DNA of 64,000 nt from Nocardioides gilvus. GTDB lineage: Bacteria > Actinomycetota > Actinomycetes > Propionibacteriales > Nocardioidaceae. The stretch is from the NCBI RefSeq assembly GCF_003194605.1, contig NZ_QHKY01000001.1, positions 310,001 to 374,000 of the forward strand, in the 5' to 3' direction. Shown here piece after piece: positions 9,195 through 18,104 of the stretch. The translations under genes were made by a program, and so were the position numbers. The first letter of the stretch is position 1. The number at the start of each line of letters is the position of its first letter. The notes below the pieces were generated by a model. It saw nothing but the letters and a program-made list of their open reading frames with translations. It was not told the DNA's origin and did not search any database.

Positions 9195-9231
9195 GCGCAG
9201 ATGCTACCCATGAAGTGGGCGCAGGACGCGA

Positions 9232-9582
9232 TCAGAACGAACGACGCTCCTTGATCTTCGCCTTCTTGCCGCGAAGCTCACGCAGGTAGTACAGCTTGGC
9301 GCGACGCACGTCACCGTAGGAGACGACCTCGATCTGCTCGAAGATCGGGGAGTGCAGCGGGAACGTCCGCTCCACGCCGACACCGAAGGAGATCTTGCGG
9401 ACCGTGAAGGTACGGCCGACGCCGGAGCCCTGGATCTTGATGACGACACCCTGGAACACCTGGACACGGGAGCGGCTGCCCTCGATGACCTTGACGTGGA
9501 CCTTGATGGTGTCACCGGCGCGGAACGCCGGGACGTCGTCGCGCTTGACTGCGTTGCCGAGTTCGGCAATGACGTTGGTCAT
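9232..9582 (-). CDS. rplS: 50S ribosomal protein L19
   Basis: Large-subunit protein at the 30S/50S interface. The sequence MTNVIAELG with the core [27 protein letters not shown] and [14 protein letters not shown] is diagnostic. I start at the ATG at 9582 (116 residues) because GAGGAG lies just upstream; the frame extends 7 codons further without family support. A 183-base gap separates it from trmD, so it probably has its own promoter, with a possible folded leader. Confidence 0.97.
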   Translation of the reverse strand: MTNVIAELGNAVKRDDVPAFRAGDTIKVHVKVIEGSRSRVQVFQGVVIKIQGSGVGRTFTVRKISFGVGVERTFPLHSPIFEQIEVVSYGDVRRAKLYYLRELRGKKAKIKERRSF

Positions 9583-9765
9583 GTTGCTCCTCACGATCGC
9601 CACAGATCGATCGCGGATTGAAGTGGTTCACAGGAAGAAGGTCCGTCCTGGATGACGATGCGGACACACCCTCTGTGGCAGGTGAGTACGCCGACCCCCG
9701 GTGCGTTTCTCCGGGCGGCCGCGGTCGAGCACGGACCAAGAGAGGATTCTGCCACAACGGCAGCC

Positions 9766-10932
9766 TCAGTCCGTAATCGTTCGGGCCTTCCGCAGACCCA
9801 CGGTCCCGGGAGGCGCAGTGGTCCCGGGAGTCATCCTGAAACCCGCCTTCTTGTACATCCGCAGGGTGTCGCTCGCTCCGGCTCCCGTGAAGAGCGTGAC
9901 GCGGCGCGCTCCGGGAGGGGCCACCGCCTCGATGCGCTCGAGCATCCACCGCCCGAGATCCTGTCCCTGGAGGTCGGGGGCGACCATCAGTCGGCCGATG
10001 TCCCAGGTGTCGGGTGACTCGAGCCGTCCCCGCGCGGCCGCGACCAGGCGCCCGCCACGGTGCGCCACGAGCACGGTCCACTCCCCCAGCCAGGCGCGTA
10101 CGTCGTCGAGTGACTCCGTCAGCGCTGCCGGGACCTCCACTCCGGGGGCGGTGTCATGGCCCGTGACCCAACAGGCCCGCTGCAGTGTCATCAACTCTCC
10201 GGCATCGGCCGGTTGTGCCAGGCGCAGCGAGGTGTCCTCGGGCAGTGCGCTCGCGTGCACGAGGTCAGGTCGTCGTCGAGCCGTGCGTCGTACGCGCTGC
10301 TCGTGGCGCCACTGGGCCACCGCGGCATGGTTGCCGCTCAACAGCACCGGCGGCACCTCGCGCCCGTGCCACGACGCCGGCTTGGTGTAGACCGGGTACT
10401 CCAGCAGACCGTCCTCGTGGGACTCCTCCACCAGCGAGTCGGGGTTGCCCATGAACCCGGGCAGCAGACGTACGACGGCTTCGGTCACCGCCAGCGCCGC
10501 GACCTCACCGCCGTTGAGGACGTAGTCGCCCAAGGAGATCTCACGGACCCGGCCCAGGGAGGAGGCGTGGTCGATGACGCGCTGGTCGATCCCCTCGTAA
10601 CGACCGCACGCGAAGACGAGGTGCTCCTCGGCGCTGAGCTCGCGGGCCAGAGCCTGGGTGAACGGCTCCCCGCTGGGGGTGGTGAAGATGATCACCGGGG
10701 AGCTCTCGGCACTCAGCTGGGAGAGCGCCGCCCCCCACGGCTCCGGCTTCATCACCATGCCCGCGCCACCGCCGTACGGGGGCGCGTCGACGGTCCGGTG
10801 GCGGTCGGTGGCCCAGTCCCGCAGGTCGTGCACGGCCACGTCGAGCAGTCCCTTGTCGCGCGCCTTGCCCGGCAGGCTCAGCTCCAGCGGAGCGAGGTAG
10901 TCGGGGAAGATCGAGACGATGTCGATGCGCAC
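9766..10932 (-). CDS. trmD: tRNA (guanine-N1)-methyltransferase TrmD fused to a GNAT acetyltransferase domain
   Basis: TrmD makes m1G37 in tRNA, which prevents frameshifting. Residues 1-235 are a complete SPOUT enzyme: [15 protein letters not shown], the YEGIDQRV segment, and the knot [15 protein letters not shown] with LPGFMGN. Standard TrmD ends near residue 230-250. Here the frame runs on without a stop into a second domain (about 243-388) with GNAT features: [20 protein letters not shown] (acetyl-CoA loop) and [10 protein letters not shown]. Start is GTG, 4 bases after rimM. The acceptor of the acetyl group is unknown. Confidence 0.93.
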   Translation of the reverse strand: MRIDIVSIFPDYLAPLELSLPGKARDKGLLDVAVHDLRDWATDRHRTVDAPPYGGGAGMVMKPEPWGAALSQLSAESSPVIIFTTPSGEPFTQALARELSAEEHLVFACGRYEGIDQRVIDHASSLGRVREISLGDYVLNGGEVAALAVTEAVVRLLPGFMGNPDSLVEESHEDGLLEYPVYTKPASWHGREVPPVLLSGNHAAVAQWRHEQRVRRTARRRPDLVHASALPEDTSLRLAQPADAGELMTLQRACWVTGHDTAPGVEVPAALTESLDDVRAWLGEWTVLVAHRGGRLVAAARGRLESPDTWDIGRLMVAPDLQGQDLGRWMLERIEAVAPPGARRVTLFTGAGASDTLRMYKKAGFRMTPGTTAPPGTVGLRKARTITD

Positions 10933-10936
10933 GGGC

Positions 10937-11509
10937 TCAGGCCTCGGGCGGTGCCGACTCGACGTCGTCGTCCGGGAACGGGCTGACGAGTCCGGGACGG
11001 TCAGCCACGACGAGGAACCCGGCAGTGACGTCGACCTCGGGCACGAGCGCCTCGACGAACGGCACCAGGGTGTCGCGTCCGTCGGCCGAACGGATGCTCA
11101 GGAGGTCCTGGGCTGCACCCGGGACCAGGCCGACCACCGTGCCGATCTCCCGGCCGTCGAGGTCACGGACGGTGAGATCGCGGAGTTGATGCTCGTAGAA
11201 CTCGTCCGGAGCGGACGGGGCTGAGTCCGGCGCCAGCTCGACGTGCAGCATGATGCCCCGGGCGGCCTCTGCCTCGTTGCGCCCGGGCAACTCCTCGAAG
11301 GCCAGGAGCAGAGTGCCCTGGTGCCAGCGAGAAGAACGCACGGTCAACGTCCGCCACTGCGCGGCCGAGCCCTTCGGCGCCACGGCCGTGAGGGTGGAGC
11401 CCGCCGCGAAACGCAGCTCCGGCTCGTCGGTTCGTACGTCGATGGTCACCTCGCCACGGAGGCCGTGCGGCTTGCCGATCCGACCCACGAGCACATCGAT
11501 GTTCTTCAC
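10937..11509 (-). CDS. rimM: 16S rRNA processing protein RimM
   Basis: Assembly factor for the head of the 30S subunit that binds S19. N-terminal barrel motif [14 protein letters not shown], then a PRC-barrel domain with [21 protein letters not shown] and [13 protein letters not shown]. The 190-residue length is typical, with an acidic end. GTG start at 11509. It lies 4 bases upstream of trmD (rimM-trmD pair). In this genome an ABC1 kinase separates it from khpA and rpsP. Confidence 0.96.
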   Translation of the reverse strand: MKNIDVLVGRIGKPHGLRGEVTIDVRTDEPELRFAAGSTLTAVAPKGSAAQWRTLTVRSSRWHQGTLLLAFEELPGRNEAEAARGIMLHVELAPDSAPSAPDEFYEHQLRDLTVRDLDGREIGTVVGLVPGAAQDLLSIRSADGRDTLVPFVEALVPEVDVTAGFLVVADRPGLVSPFPDDDVESAPPEA

Positions 11510-11567
11510 GTGCCCAGCCTAGATGGCCGTGTCCGGGACGGGGACGCTGCAGTCCGCGAGGGTGACT

Positions 11568-13265
11568 TCACACCACGCCCTGGCGTCCGCGGCGTTCCCG
11601 TTCGGTACGCGCCACCTTGCGATCGGTCCTGATGATCCAGGCCGTCAGTGCGACGCCGGCGCTCACGGCAAGCAGGAAGAAGACCAGCGCCACCACCGGC
11701 AACCCCAGGAGCCGGGTGCCACCCGGCACCCGGGCCAGCAGCGCCGCGCCGAGGATCGTCGCCGCGATCACCATGCCGAAGGTGATCCGGTTGGCGATGC
11801 GCTGGAGCACCGTGTGCAGTCGCTCCTCGTCGATGGCGTGCACCTGCAGGTGGAACTCCCCCTCAGCGAGGTTGTCCAGGATGCGGTTGGCCCGCTTGGG
11901 CAGCATCGCGGTGAACTCCTTGGCCTCCACCGCTGCAGCCATCAGTCCGGCGGGGCTGACGCTGAGCCCTCCGGCCATCATCTTTCCCACGTTGTCACGC
12001 AGCGCTTCGGTCGGCGAGAAGTCCGGGTCCAGGTGCAGGGTCGCCTCGTCGAGGTTGAGCAACGCCTTGCCGATCATCGACATCTCGGCAGGGGGACGCA
12101 GGCCGTGGGATCCCGACAGGCGGCTGAGCTCGACGAGCACGGTCCCCACCTGCAGGTCACTGCCCGCATTGATGGCCTCGGAGATCAGGTGGGTGACGTC
12201 GTCACGGAACGCGGCGGCGTCGTAGTCGGGCAGAGGGTGGCCCATCCCGGCCAGGACACGCGCCGTCCCCTCCCCGTCGCCGTCACTGATGGCCAGCAAC
12301 AACTTGAGCACGTGGTCCTGCAGCCGGGGCGACACGGTCGCCACCATCCCGAAGTCGATCAGCGCCAGCCGTCCGTCGTCGGTCAGCATCAGGTTGCCGG
12401 GGTGTGGGTCGGCGTGGATGACGCCCTTGTCGAGCATCATCGTCAGGTAGAACGAGAAGAGCTGCTCCACGATCGGCTGTGCGTCGACGTCGAGCAGACC
12501 CAACCGTCCGACATCGGTGACCTTGCGGCCCTCGACATAGTCCATCGTCAGGACCCGGCCGCTGGTGTGGGTGCTCACCGGCTTCGGCACCAGCAACAGG
12601 TCAAAGCCCTTGACCATGTCGCGGAACTTGAGCAGGTTGCGCGCCTCGCGGCGATAGTCCAGCTCGCCGGCCAACGAGCGGGCGAACTGCCCGAGCAGCT
12701 TCTCCAGCCCGTAGCGTCGCCCGGCCTCGGTGCGCTTGTCGGCAGTGGCGGCCAGACGACCGAGCATCTCCATGTCGGAGCGCACCACGTCGCGCACGCC
12801 GGGGCGTTGGACCTTGACCACGACGTCACGTCCGTTGCGCAACGTGGCCCGGTGCACCTGTCCCAGTGAGGCAGCGGCGAGCGGCTCCGGGTCGAAGTCG
12901 GCGAAGAGGTGACGCAGGTCGGCCCCCAACTCGCTCTCAACGATCTCCTGCACCTGCTCGAACCCGAACGGCGCCACCTCGTCCTGGAGCCGGGCCAGAG
13001 CAGTGGTGTACGCCGAGGGCAGGAGGTCGTAGCGGGTCGAGAGCAGCTGACCGAGTTTGACGAAGGTCGGCCCCATCGCCTCGAGGTCGTGGCTCAACTG
13101 CTCAGCCTTGCCGTGATCCCCCTCGTGAGCCTCCTCGTCGGAGAAGGTGAAGTCCCCCAGAGCCGACCCTGACAGGAGGTCGGAGCGGCCATGGCGCCAC
13201 GCCAGCCGGGCCAGGTCTCGATACCGCACGGACGTGACGGCGTCGGGGCTCTCTGCAGTGCTCAC
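11568..13265 (-). CDS. ABC1/AarF (UbiB) family atypical kinase with C-terminal membrane segments
   Basis: Member of the ABC1 kinase family, linked in other bacteria and organelles to quinone or lipid metabolism; the substrate here is unknown. Visible motifs are FVKLGQLLSTR (KxGQ), LAAASLGQVH (Ala-rich loop), the Lys in VVVKVQRPGV, IHADPHPGN (catalytic loop) and LIDFGMV (metal-binding). Two membrane segments close the protein (about 503-550). Start is GTG at 13265. It lies between rimM and khpA, with the khpA terminator upstream, so it probably has its own promoter. Confidence 0.9.
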   Translation of the reverse strand: MSTAESPDAVTSVRYRDLARLAWRHGRSDLLSGSALGDFTFSDEEAHEGDHGKAEQLSHDLEAMGPTFVKLGQLLSTRYDLLPSAYTTALARLQDEVAPFGFEQVQEIVESELGADLRHLFADFDPEPLAAASLGQVHRATLRNGRDVVVKVQRPGVRDVVRSDMEMLGRLAATADKRTEAGRRYGLEKLLGQFARSLAGELDYRREARNLLKFRDMVKGFDLLLVPKPVSTHTSGRVLTMDYVEGRKVTDVGRLGLLDVDAQPIVEQLFSFYLTMMLDKGVIHADPHPGNLMLTDDGRLALIDFGMVATVSPRLQDHVLKLLLAISDGDGEGTARVLAGMGHPLPDYDAAAFRDDVTHLISEAINAGSDLQVGTVLVELSRLSGSHGLRPPAEMSMIGKALLNLDEATLHLDPDFSPTEALRDNVGKMMAGGLSVSPAGLMAAAVEAKEFTAMLPKRANRILDNLAEGEFHLQVHAIDEERLHTVLQRIANRITFGMVIAATILGAALLARVPGGTRLLGLPVVALVFFLLAVSAGVALTAWIIRTDRKVARTERERRGRQGVV

Positions 13266-13380
13266 GCGTTGGACCTCTCGTTGTCGGGCACGGACCCCCT
13301 GCGCTCACGCAGGACCCGGGGTCGGGAGACCAGTGTGGGGGAACCCACGGTCTTCCCGAGGACGATGGTCCCAAAACGCA

Positions 13381-13414
13381 CCACGGGCGCCACCCCGAGG
13401 GGTGACGCCCGTGG
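13381..13414 (-). terminator. strong terminator after the KH-protein gene
   Basis: Arms of 13 bases (13381-13393 and 13402-13414) pair with one mismatch around a short loop. On the minus strand the hairpin is followed by TGCGTTTT. It lies directly after the khpA stop, so it ends the rpsP-khpA unit and separates it from the ABC1 kinase. Confidence 0.75.
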
Positions 13415-13431
13415 CGTGAAGTGCTGTGCGC

Positions 13432-13674
13432 TCAGCGACGGCGGTCCACGTCGACGAAGTCGACGCGTGCCCCACCGCGTCCGGCCAGGGCCGAGACAAC
13501 GGTGCGGAAAGCCGTTGCGGTGCGACCGTTGCGGCCGATCACCTTGCCGAGGTCGTCGGGGTGGACCCTGACCTCGAGGATCGAACCACGACGGAGCTGC
13601 TTGTCCTTGACGCTGACGTCATCGGGGTGGTCGACCACTCCGCGGACCAAGTGCTCGAGCGCGTCGGTCAGCAT
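13432..13674 (-). CDS. khpA: KH-domain RNA-binding protein KhpA
   Basis: Small single-KH RNA chaperone, about 80 residues, found next to rpsP in Gram-positive bacteria. The GxxG loop is visible in VIGRNGRTATAFR, preceded by ILEVRVHPDDLGK. It lies 2 bases after rpsP and is followed by a strong terminator. Family assignment is secure; its RNA targets are not known for this group. Confidence 0.95.
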   Translation of the reverse strand: MLTDALEHLVRGVVDHPDDVSVKDKQLRRGSILEVRVHPDDLGKVIGRNGRTATAFRTVVSALAGRGGARVDFVDVDRRR

Positions 13675-13676
13675 GC

Positions 13677-14198
13677 TCAGGCTTCCTCGGCGGGAGTCTC
13701 AGCAGGAGTCGCGACGTCAGCGGCCGGAGCCTCTTCGGTCTTCGCCTCAGCCTTGTCGTCGGCCTTGTCGTCGGCCTTCGTCTCAGCCTTGTCGTCAGCC
13801 TTCTTGTCGGCCTTCTTGTCGGCCTTCTTGGTCGTCGCGGAGCTCTTGGGCTCGTTGGCGGCCTCCTTGAGGGCCTCGTTGAAGATCTCGAGCTTGTCGC
13901 GCTTGGGCTCGGCCACCTTGAGAGTGCCCTCGGTGCCCGGCAGGCCCTTGAACTTCTGCCAGTCGCCGGTGATCTTGAGGAGGACCTCGACGGCCTCGGT
14001 CGGCTGCGCGCCGACACCCAGCCAGTACTGCGCCCGGTCGGAGGTGACGTCGATCAACGACGGCTCTTCCTTGGGGTGGTACTTGCCGATCTCCTCGATG
14101 ACGCGACCATCGCGCTTCTTGCGCGAGTCGACGACGACGATGCGGTACTGCGGCACCCGGATCTTGCCCAGGCGCTTCAAACGGATCTTGACGGCCAC
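13677..14198 (-). CDS. rpsP: 30S ribosomal protein S16 with long Lys/Ala/Asp-rich tail
   Basis: Small-subunit protein near h17. Residues 1-85 are a normal S16 ([48 protein letters not shown]). The protein then runs on to 173 residues with a charged tail rich in KADKKAD and KADDKAE repeats and an Ala/Glu end. Shorter tails occur in other actinobacteria; this one nearly doubles the protein. Start is GTG at 14198. It is followed 2 bases later by khpA. Confidence 0.96.
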   Translation of the reverse strand: MAVKIRLKRLGKIRVPQYRIVVVDSRKKRDGRVIEEIGKYHPKEEPSLIDVTSDRAQYWLGVGAQPTEAVEVLLKITGDWQKFKGLPGTEGTLKVAEPKRDKLEIFNEALKEAANEPKSSATTKKADKKADKKADDKAETKADDKADDKAEAKTEEAPAADVATPAETPAEEA

Positions 14199-14321
14199 GG
14201 TTGTGGTGTCTCCTCGAAAGTCGTGGTTGATGAGTGACCCTCAACCAGGTGGGGACCGGGTCAGGTCACTCGATGGGCTCTGTCGCGGCCGGATGAGAGG
14301 GTCCGTCCGCACAGGACACAG

Positions 14322-14349
14322 TGGGCAAGTCTGCCAGAGACTTCGCCCA
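14322..14349 (-). terminator. imperfect hairpin after the amidohydrolase gene
   Basis: Arms TGGGCAAGTCT and AGACTTCGCCCA pair with one bulge. The site is 40-70 bases past the amidohydrolase stop, in the 191-base gap before rpsP. It is a plausible terminator, or part of the rpsP leader. Confidence 0.45.
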
Positions 14350-14390
14350 ACGCACCAATCGCCTCCCTCGTGCGGACAGGGCCGACGCGA

Positions 14391-15461
14391 TCAGGCCACG
14401 ACCCGGCCCCGCAGGACGATGCAGGACGGACGACGGAGCACCTCGAGGTCGGCGAGCGGGTCGGAGTCGTACACGACGAAGTCGGCCTCGGCGCCCTCCA
14501 CCAGACCGGAGAATCCCAACCACTCCCGCGCGCGCCAGGAGGCGGCCCCCAAGGCGTCGTGGGCGGAGAACCCCAGTCGGCGCAGGGCGAGGACCTCCCC
14601 CGGCAGGTTGCCGTGGCGCGCCACTCCCCCGGAGTCGGATCCGGCGAACATCGGCACCCCCGCCTCGTACGCCGCCATCAGCGTCTGCGGCCGGCGGGCG
14701 TGGAGGTCGTCCATGCGTTCGGCGTAGGCCGGGAACTTCTCCCTCGCCTGTCGAGCATGGTCAGGGAACTTGTCGAGCTGCATCACCGTCGGGACCAGGG
14801 CAGTGCCCTGGGCGACCATCTGCGCGATCAGGTCCTCACTGAGGCCGGTGCCGTGCTCGATGCAGTCGATGCCGGCGTCCAGGAGCCCGGGGAGCACGTC
14901 GGGCCCGAAGCAGTGTGCGGTCACCTTGGCGCCGTGGGCGTGCGCCGCCTCGATGGCCGCCGCGAAGTCGGCTGCGGGGAAGGACGGGGTCAGGTCGCCG
15001 GCCTCTCGGGAGATCCAGTCGCCGACCAATTTGATCCAGCCGTCGCTGTTCCTCGCCTGCTCGGCGGCTGCAGCGGCCAGGTCTTCGGGCTCCACCTCAT
15101 GGGCGTAGTTGCGGATGTAGCGACGGGTGCGCGCGATGTGACGCCCGGCCCGGATGAGACGTGGCAGGTCCTCGCGCTCGTGCACGAAACGGGTGTCGGC
15201 CGCCGAGCCGCAGTCCCGGATCAGCAGGGCTCCGGCGTCCCGGTCGGTGAGCGCCTGGGCCACCGTCTCCTCGTCCCCCACAGCACCCGCCTCGTCCAGA
15301 CCCAGATGACAGTGCGCATCGACGAGCCCGGGCACGATCCACCCTCGGGCCCGGGTCTCGGCGCCGGCCTGCGGCTCGAAGGTGACACGGCCGTCGACGA
15401 CGTACAGGTCAGCTGCCTCACCCTCGGGGAGCAGCGGCCCGGAGAACCTCATGGCAGTCAT
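14391..15461 (-). CDS. metal-dependent amidohydrolase
   Basis: Amidohydrolase-superfamily enzyme of unknown substrate. It has the HxH pair in VDAHCHLGLD, further metal ligands in KVTAHCFG and CIEHGTGL, and the catalytic Asp in AGSDSGG, so the active site looks complete. Length is 356 residues. A second in-frame ATG at 15452 is an equally good start. A gene of this family lies in the same neighbourhood in M. tuberculosis (Rv2915c, from memory). It is divergent from the gtrA-like gene with a 38-base gap. Confidence 0.88.
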   Translation of the reverse strand: MTAMRFSGPLLPEGEAADLYVVDGRVTFEPQAGAETRARGWIVPGLVDAHCHLGLDEAGAVGDEETVAQALTDRDAGALLIRDCGSAADTRFVHEREDLPRLIRAGRHIARTRRYIRNYAHEVEPEDLAAAAAEQARNSDGWIKLVGDWISREAGDLTPSFPAADFAAAIEAAHAHGAKVTAHCFGPDVLPGLLDAGIDCIEHGTGLSEDLIAQMVAQGTALVPTVMQLDKFPDHARQAREKFPAYAERMDDLHARRPQTLMAAYEAGVPMFAGSDSGGVARHGNLPGEVLALRRLGFSAHDALGAASWRAREWLGFSGLVEGAEADFVVYDSDPLADLEVLRRPSCIVLRGRVVA

Positions 15462-15486
15462 GTCCCGACACTATCGTCGGTGCGGA

Positions 15487-15492
15487 TACCCT
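15487..15492 (+). promoter_or_regulatory. candidate -10 box of the gtrA-like gene
   Basis: TACCCT fits the actinobacterial TANNNT consensus and lies 7 bases before the GTG start, the spacing expected of a leaderless transcript. The -35 region (around 15465-15470, CCGACA) is weak. Confidence 0.4.
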
Positions 15493-15499
15493 CTCCTGC

Positions 15500-16060
15500 G
15501 TGCCACTGACGAGTTCCCAGCGCAACCGCCGCAACCTGGGGCTGTTCCTCCGCTTCGCGGCTGTGGGCGCGTCGGGCGTCCTGGTCAACATGGTGGTGCT
15601 CATCATCCTCAAGCGGATCGGTCCCGGGATCGAGGAGCTCTTCCTCTCCCTGCCGATGACCCGCTTCAACGTGCGTTGGTACCACGTCTTCTCGACCGGC
15701 GCCTTCCTGGTGGCGATCATGTGGAACTTCCAGCTCAACCGCAGTTGGACCTTCCACTCGGCCGGGCGCGCACGCTGGTGGGCGGAGTTCACGCCCTTCT
15801 TCACCGTCGGTCTGCTCGCGCACGTGGTCGGGCTGGGCCTGCTCACCCTGCTCATGCACTCCGGCTCACCTCTGGCGCTGCCGACCGGGCTCCTGGACGA
15901 CTCCAGTGGTCTGCGCACCCGGCTCTACTGGGGTCAGCTGTTGGTGATCGCCGCGGTCACGCCGCTGTCGTTCGTGCTGCACAAGTTGTGGACGTTCTCC
16001 GCGGTCCGTACGCACCGACTCGAGGTCCCCGAGCAGACCGGCAACGTCGACTCCCTCTGA
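15500..16060 (+). CDS. GtrA-like family membrane protein
   Basis: Four-helix membrane protein of the GtrA/DPMS3 family, which helps flip or present lipid-linked sugars for cell-surface glycosylation. The segments are near residues 15-35 (FAAVGASGVLVNMVVLIIL), 70-90, 100-125 and 145-165, with the family motif NFQLNRSWTF. GTG start at 15500. The transcript may be leaderless, because a TACCCT box lies exactly 7 bases upstream of the start codon. No partner glycosyltransferase is adjacent. Confidence 0.88.
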   Translation: MPLTSSQRNRRNLGLFLRFAAVGASGVLVNMVVLIILKRIGPGIEELFLSLPMTRFNVRWYHVFSTGAFLVAIMWNFQLNRSWTFHSAGRARWWAEFTPFFTVGLLAHVVGLGLLTLLMHSGSPLALPTGLLDDSSGLRTRLYWGQLLVIAAVTPLSFVLHKLWTFSAVRTHRLEVPEQTGNVDSL

Positions 16061-16065
16061 CGCAC

Positions 16066-16443
16066 TCAGAGCTGGTCGAGCAACCAACTGGGGCTCATGG
16101 CCAGCGCTCCGAGCCCCTGGACCCGAGCGCGCAGGAAGCCGTCAGCGGTGATGACGGTCACCTGGCTGCCAGCAGCCACTGCCGCCGCTGTCTGCCGCTC
16201 GATCTCAGAGTCCCCGTCGCGCGGCGCGTGGACCGTGCGTACGTGCTGGTCGCGGCCCGCCCTGACCCCACCCTTGGCGCCTCCCTCGAGGACCAGGACG
16301 ATCTCGTCGAAGGTGGTGTCACCCACCAGGAGCGCCTCGTGGAGGTTGCGCGCAGCGCCCGCCCGGTCCTTCCACCACCCGTTCGGCCGCGTGCCGACCA
16401 CGTTGGCCGCATCGACGACCAGGACCGTTGCCAACTTCTTCAC
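16066..16443 (-). CDS. small PIN/NYN-like domain protein, putative nuclease
   Basis: A 125-residue conserved actinobacterial protein. The pattern suggests a PIN/NYN-like fold: hydrophobic strand plus acidic residue (VLVVDAANVVG, D11 and N14), VLVLEGG (E53), GDSEIER (D78, E80) and VTVITADGFLRARV (D101). Spaced acidic residues of this kind bind metal in YacP-type RNases. From memory, homologues carry the annotation NTP pyrophosphohydrolase, which the sequence does not support. It lies 13 bases downstream of ffh on the same strand, so it may be co-transcribed with it. Function is inferred only. Confidence 0.75.
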   Translation of the reverse strand: MKKLATVLVVDAANVVGTRPNGWWKDRAGAARNLHEALLVGDTTFDEIVLVLEGGAKGGVRAGRDQHVRTVHAPRDGDSEIERQTAAAVAAGSQVTVITADGFLRARVQGLGALAMSPSWLLDQL

Positions 16444-16456
16444 CCGCTCTGCGCCC

Positions 16457-18019
16457 TCACTTCAGGAACTTGGAGAAGTCCTTCGGCAGGTCGAGGGCGG
16501 CCGCGGCGGACTCGTAGTCGATCTCCTCGCCGCCGCCGAACGGGTTCGAGGGAGCAGCCTTGGCCTGCTCGGCCTTGGCCTTCTTCTCCGCAGCGGCCTT
16601 CGCGGGGTTGCCCGAGCCCCGCTTGGCCTTGCCCTTCTTCGGGGCCTTTGCCTTCTTGCCCGGACCCGGCATGCCCGGCATCCCGGGCATCGCTGGCATG
16701 CCGGGCATGCCACCGCCCTTGGCCATCTGCTGCATCATCTTGCGCGCCTCGAAGAAGCGGTCGACGAGCTGGTTGACGTCGTTCACCTGGGTGCCGGACC
16801 CCTTGGAGATCCGGGCGCGGCGGGAGCCGTCGATGATCTTCGGGTTGTCCCGCTCGGCCGGAGTCATCGAGGAGATGATCGCCTGGATGCGGTCGAGCTC
16901 CCGCTCGTCGAAGTTGTCGAGCTGCTCGCGGTACTGGCCCATCCCGGGCAGCATGCCCAGGATCTTGCTCATCGACCCGAGCTTGCGCAGCTGCTCCATC
17001 TGCTGCATGAAGTCGTCGAGGGTGAAGTCGCCCTTGCCGGAGAGCAACTTCTCCGCAGCCTTCGCGGACTGCTCGGCGTCGAAGCTCTTCTCGGCCTGCT
17101 CGATCAGCGTGAGCATGTCACCCATGTCGAGGATGCGCGAGGCCATCCGGTCGGGGTGGAAGAGGTCGAAGTCGGTCATCTTCTCGCCCGCCGAGGCGAA
17201 CATGACCGGCTTGCCGGTGACGGAGGCGATCGACAGCGCAGCACCACCGCGGGCGTCGCCGTCGAGCTTGGTCAGCACGACACCGTCGTAACCGACGCCG
17301 TCGAGGAACGCCTGGGCCGTGTTGACGGCGTCCTGTCCGATCATCGCGTCCACGACGAAGAGGACCTCGTCGGGCTGGACTGCGTCCCTGATGTCGGCGG
17401 CCTGCTGCATCAGCTCAGCGTCCACGCCGAGACGTCCCGCGGTGTCGATGATGACCACGTCGTGCAGCTTGCGCTTGGCCTCCTCGATCGAGGCACGCGC
17501 CACGTCGACCGGGTTGCCCACACCGTTGCCCGGCTCGGGAGCGTAGACGGGGACGTTGACCCGCTCACCGTTGACCTGGAGCTGCTTGACCGCGTTGGGA
17601 CGCTGCAGGTCCGCCGCGACCAGCAGGGGGGTCTTGTTCTGCTCCTTCAACCACAACGCCAACTTGGCGGCCAGCGTCGTCTTGCCGGCACCCTGGAGGC
17701 CCGCGAGCATGATGACGGTCGGGCCGGTCTTGGCGTACCGCAGACGACGGGTCTCGCCACCGAGGATGGTGACCAGCTCTTCGTTGACGATCTTGACGAT
17801 CTGCTGGGCCGGGTTGAGGGCCTGGCTGACCTCTTCGCCGCGGGCCCGCTCCTTGACGGCGCCGACGAACTCCTTGACGACGGGCAGGGCGACGTCGGCC
17901 TCGAGCAGCGCGATGCGGATCTCGCGTGCCGTGGCGTCGATGTCAGCCTCGGAGAGCCGGCCCTTGCCACGCAGGTTCTTGAAGGTGTCGGCAAGGCGGT
18001 CTGAGAGTGTGGCGAACAA
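16457..18019 (-). CDS. ffh: signal recognition particle protein Ffh
   Basis: GTPase subunit of SRP that binds 4.5S RNA and signal peptides of membrane proteins. The N domain is followed by the G domain with GLQGAGKTT (107-115), DTAGRLGVD and TKLDGDARGG. The M domain has DFMQQMEQLRKLGSMSKILGM and the RNA-binding SRRARISKGSG. A Met/Gly/Pro-rich stretch (MPGMPAMPGMPGMPG) and a Lys-rich tail close the 520-residue protein. The start is TTG at 18019 with GGGAAG upstream. No 4.5S RNA gene is visible in the window. Confidence 0.97.
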   Translation of the reverse strand: MFATLSDRLADTFKNLRGKGRLSEADIDATAREIRIALLEADVALPVVKEFVGAVKERARGEEVSQALNPAQQIVKIVNEELVTILGGETRRLRYAKTGPTVIMLAGLQGAGKTTLAAKLALWLKEQNKTPLLVAADLQRPNAVKQLQVNGERVNVPVYAPEPGNGVGNPVDVARASIEEAKRKLHDVVIIDTAGRLGVDAELMQQAADIRDAVQPDEVLFVVDAMIGQDAVNTAQAFLDGVGYDGVVLTKLDGDARGGAALSIASVTGKPVMFASAGEKMTDFDLFHPDRMASRILDMGDMLTLIEQAEKSFDAEQSAKAAEKLLSGKGDFTLDDFMQQMEQLRKLGSMSKILGMLPGMGQYREQLDNFDERELDRIQAIISSMTPAERDNPKIIDGSRRARISKGSGTQVNDVNQLVDRFFEARKMMQQMAKGGGMPGMPAMPGMPGMPGPGKKAKAPKKGKAKRGSGNPAKAAAEKKAKAEQAKAAPSNPFGGGEEIDYESAAAALDLPKDFSKFLK

Positions 18020-18104
18020 GGCTCTTCCCTCGTGGGCGTAGTGACGGTGCGGGGTGACGGACCCAGCCTATCGGCCCGGGGTGGTGTCCATCTTCATCCC
18101 CGCC

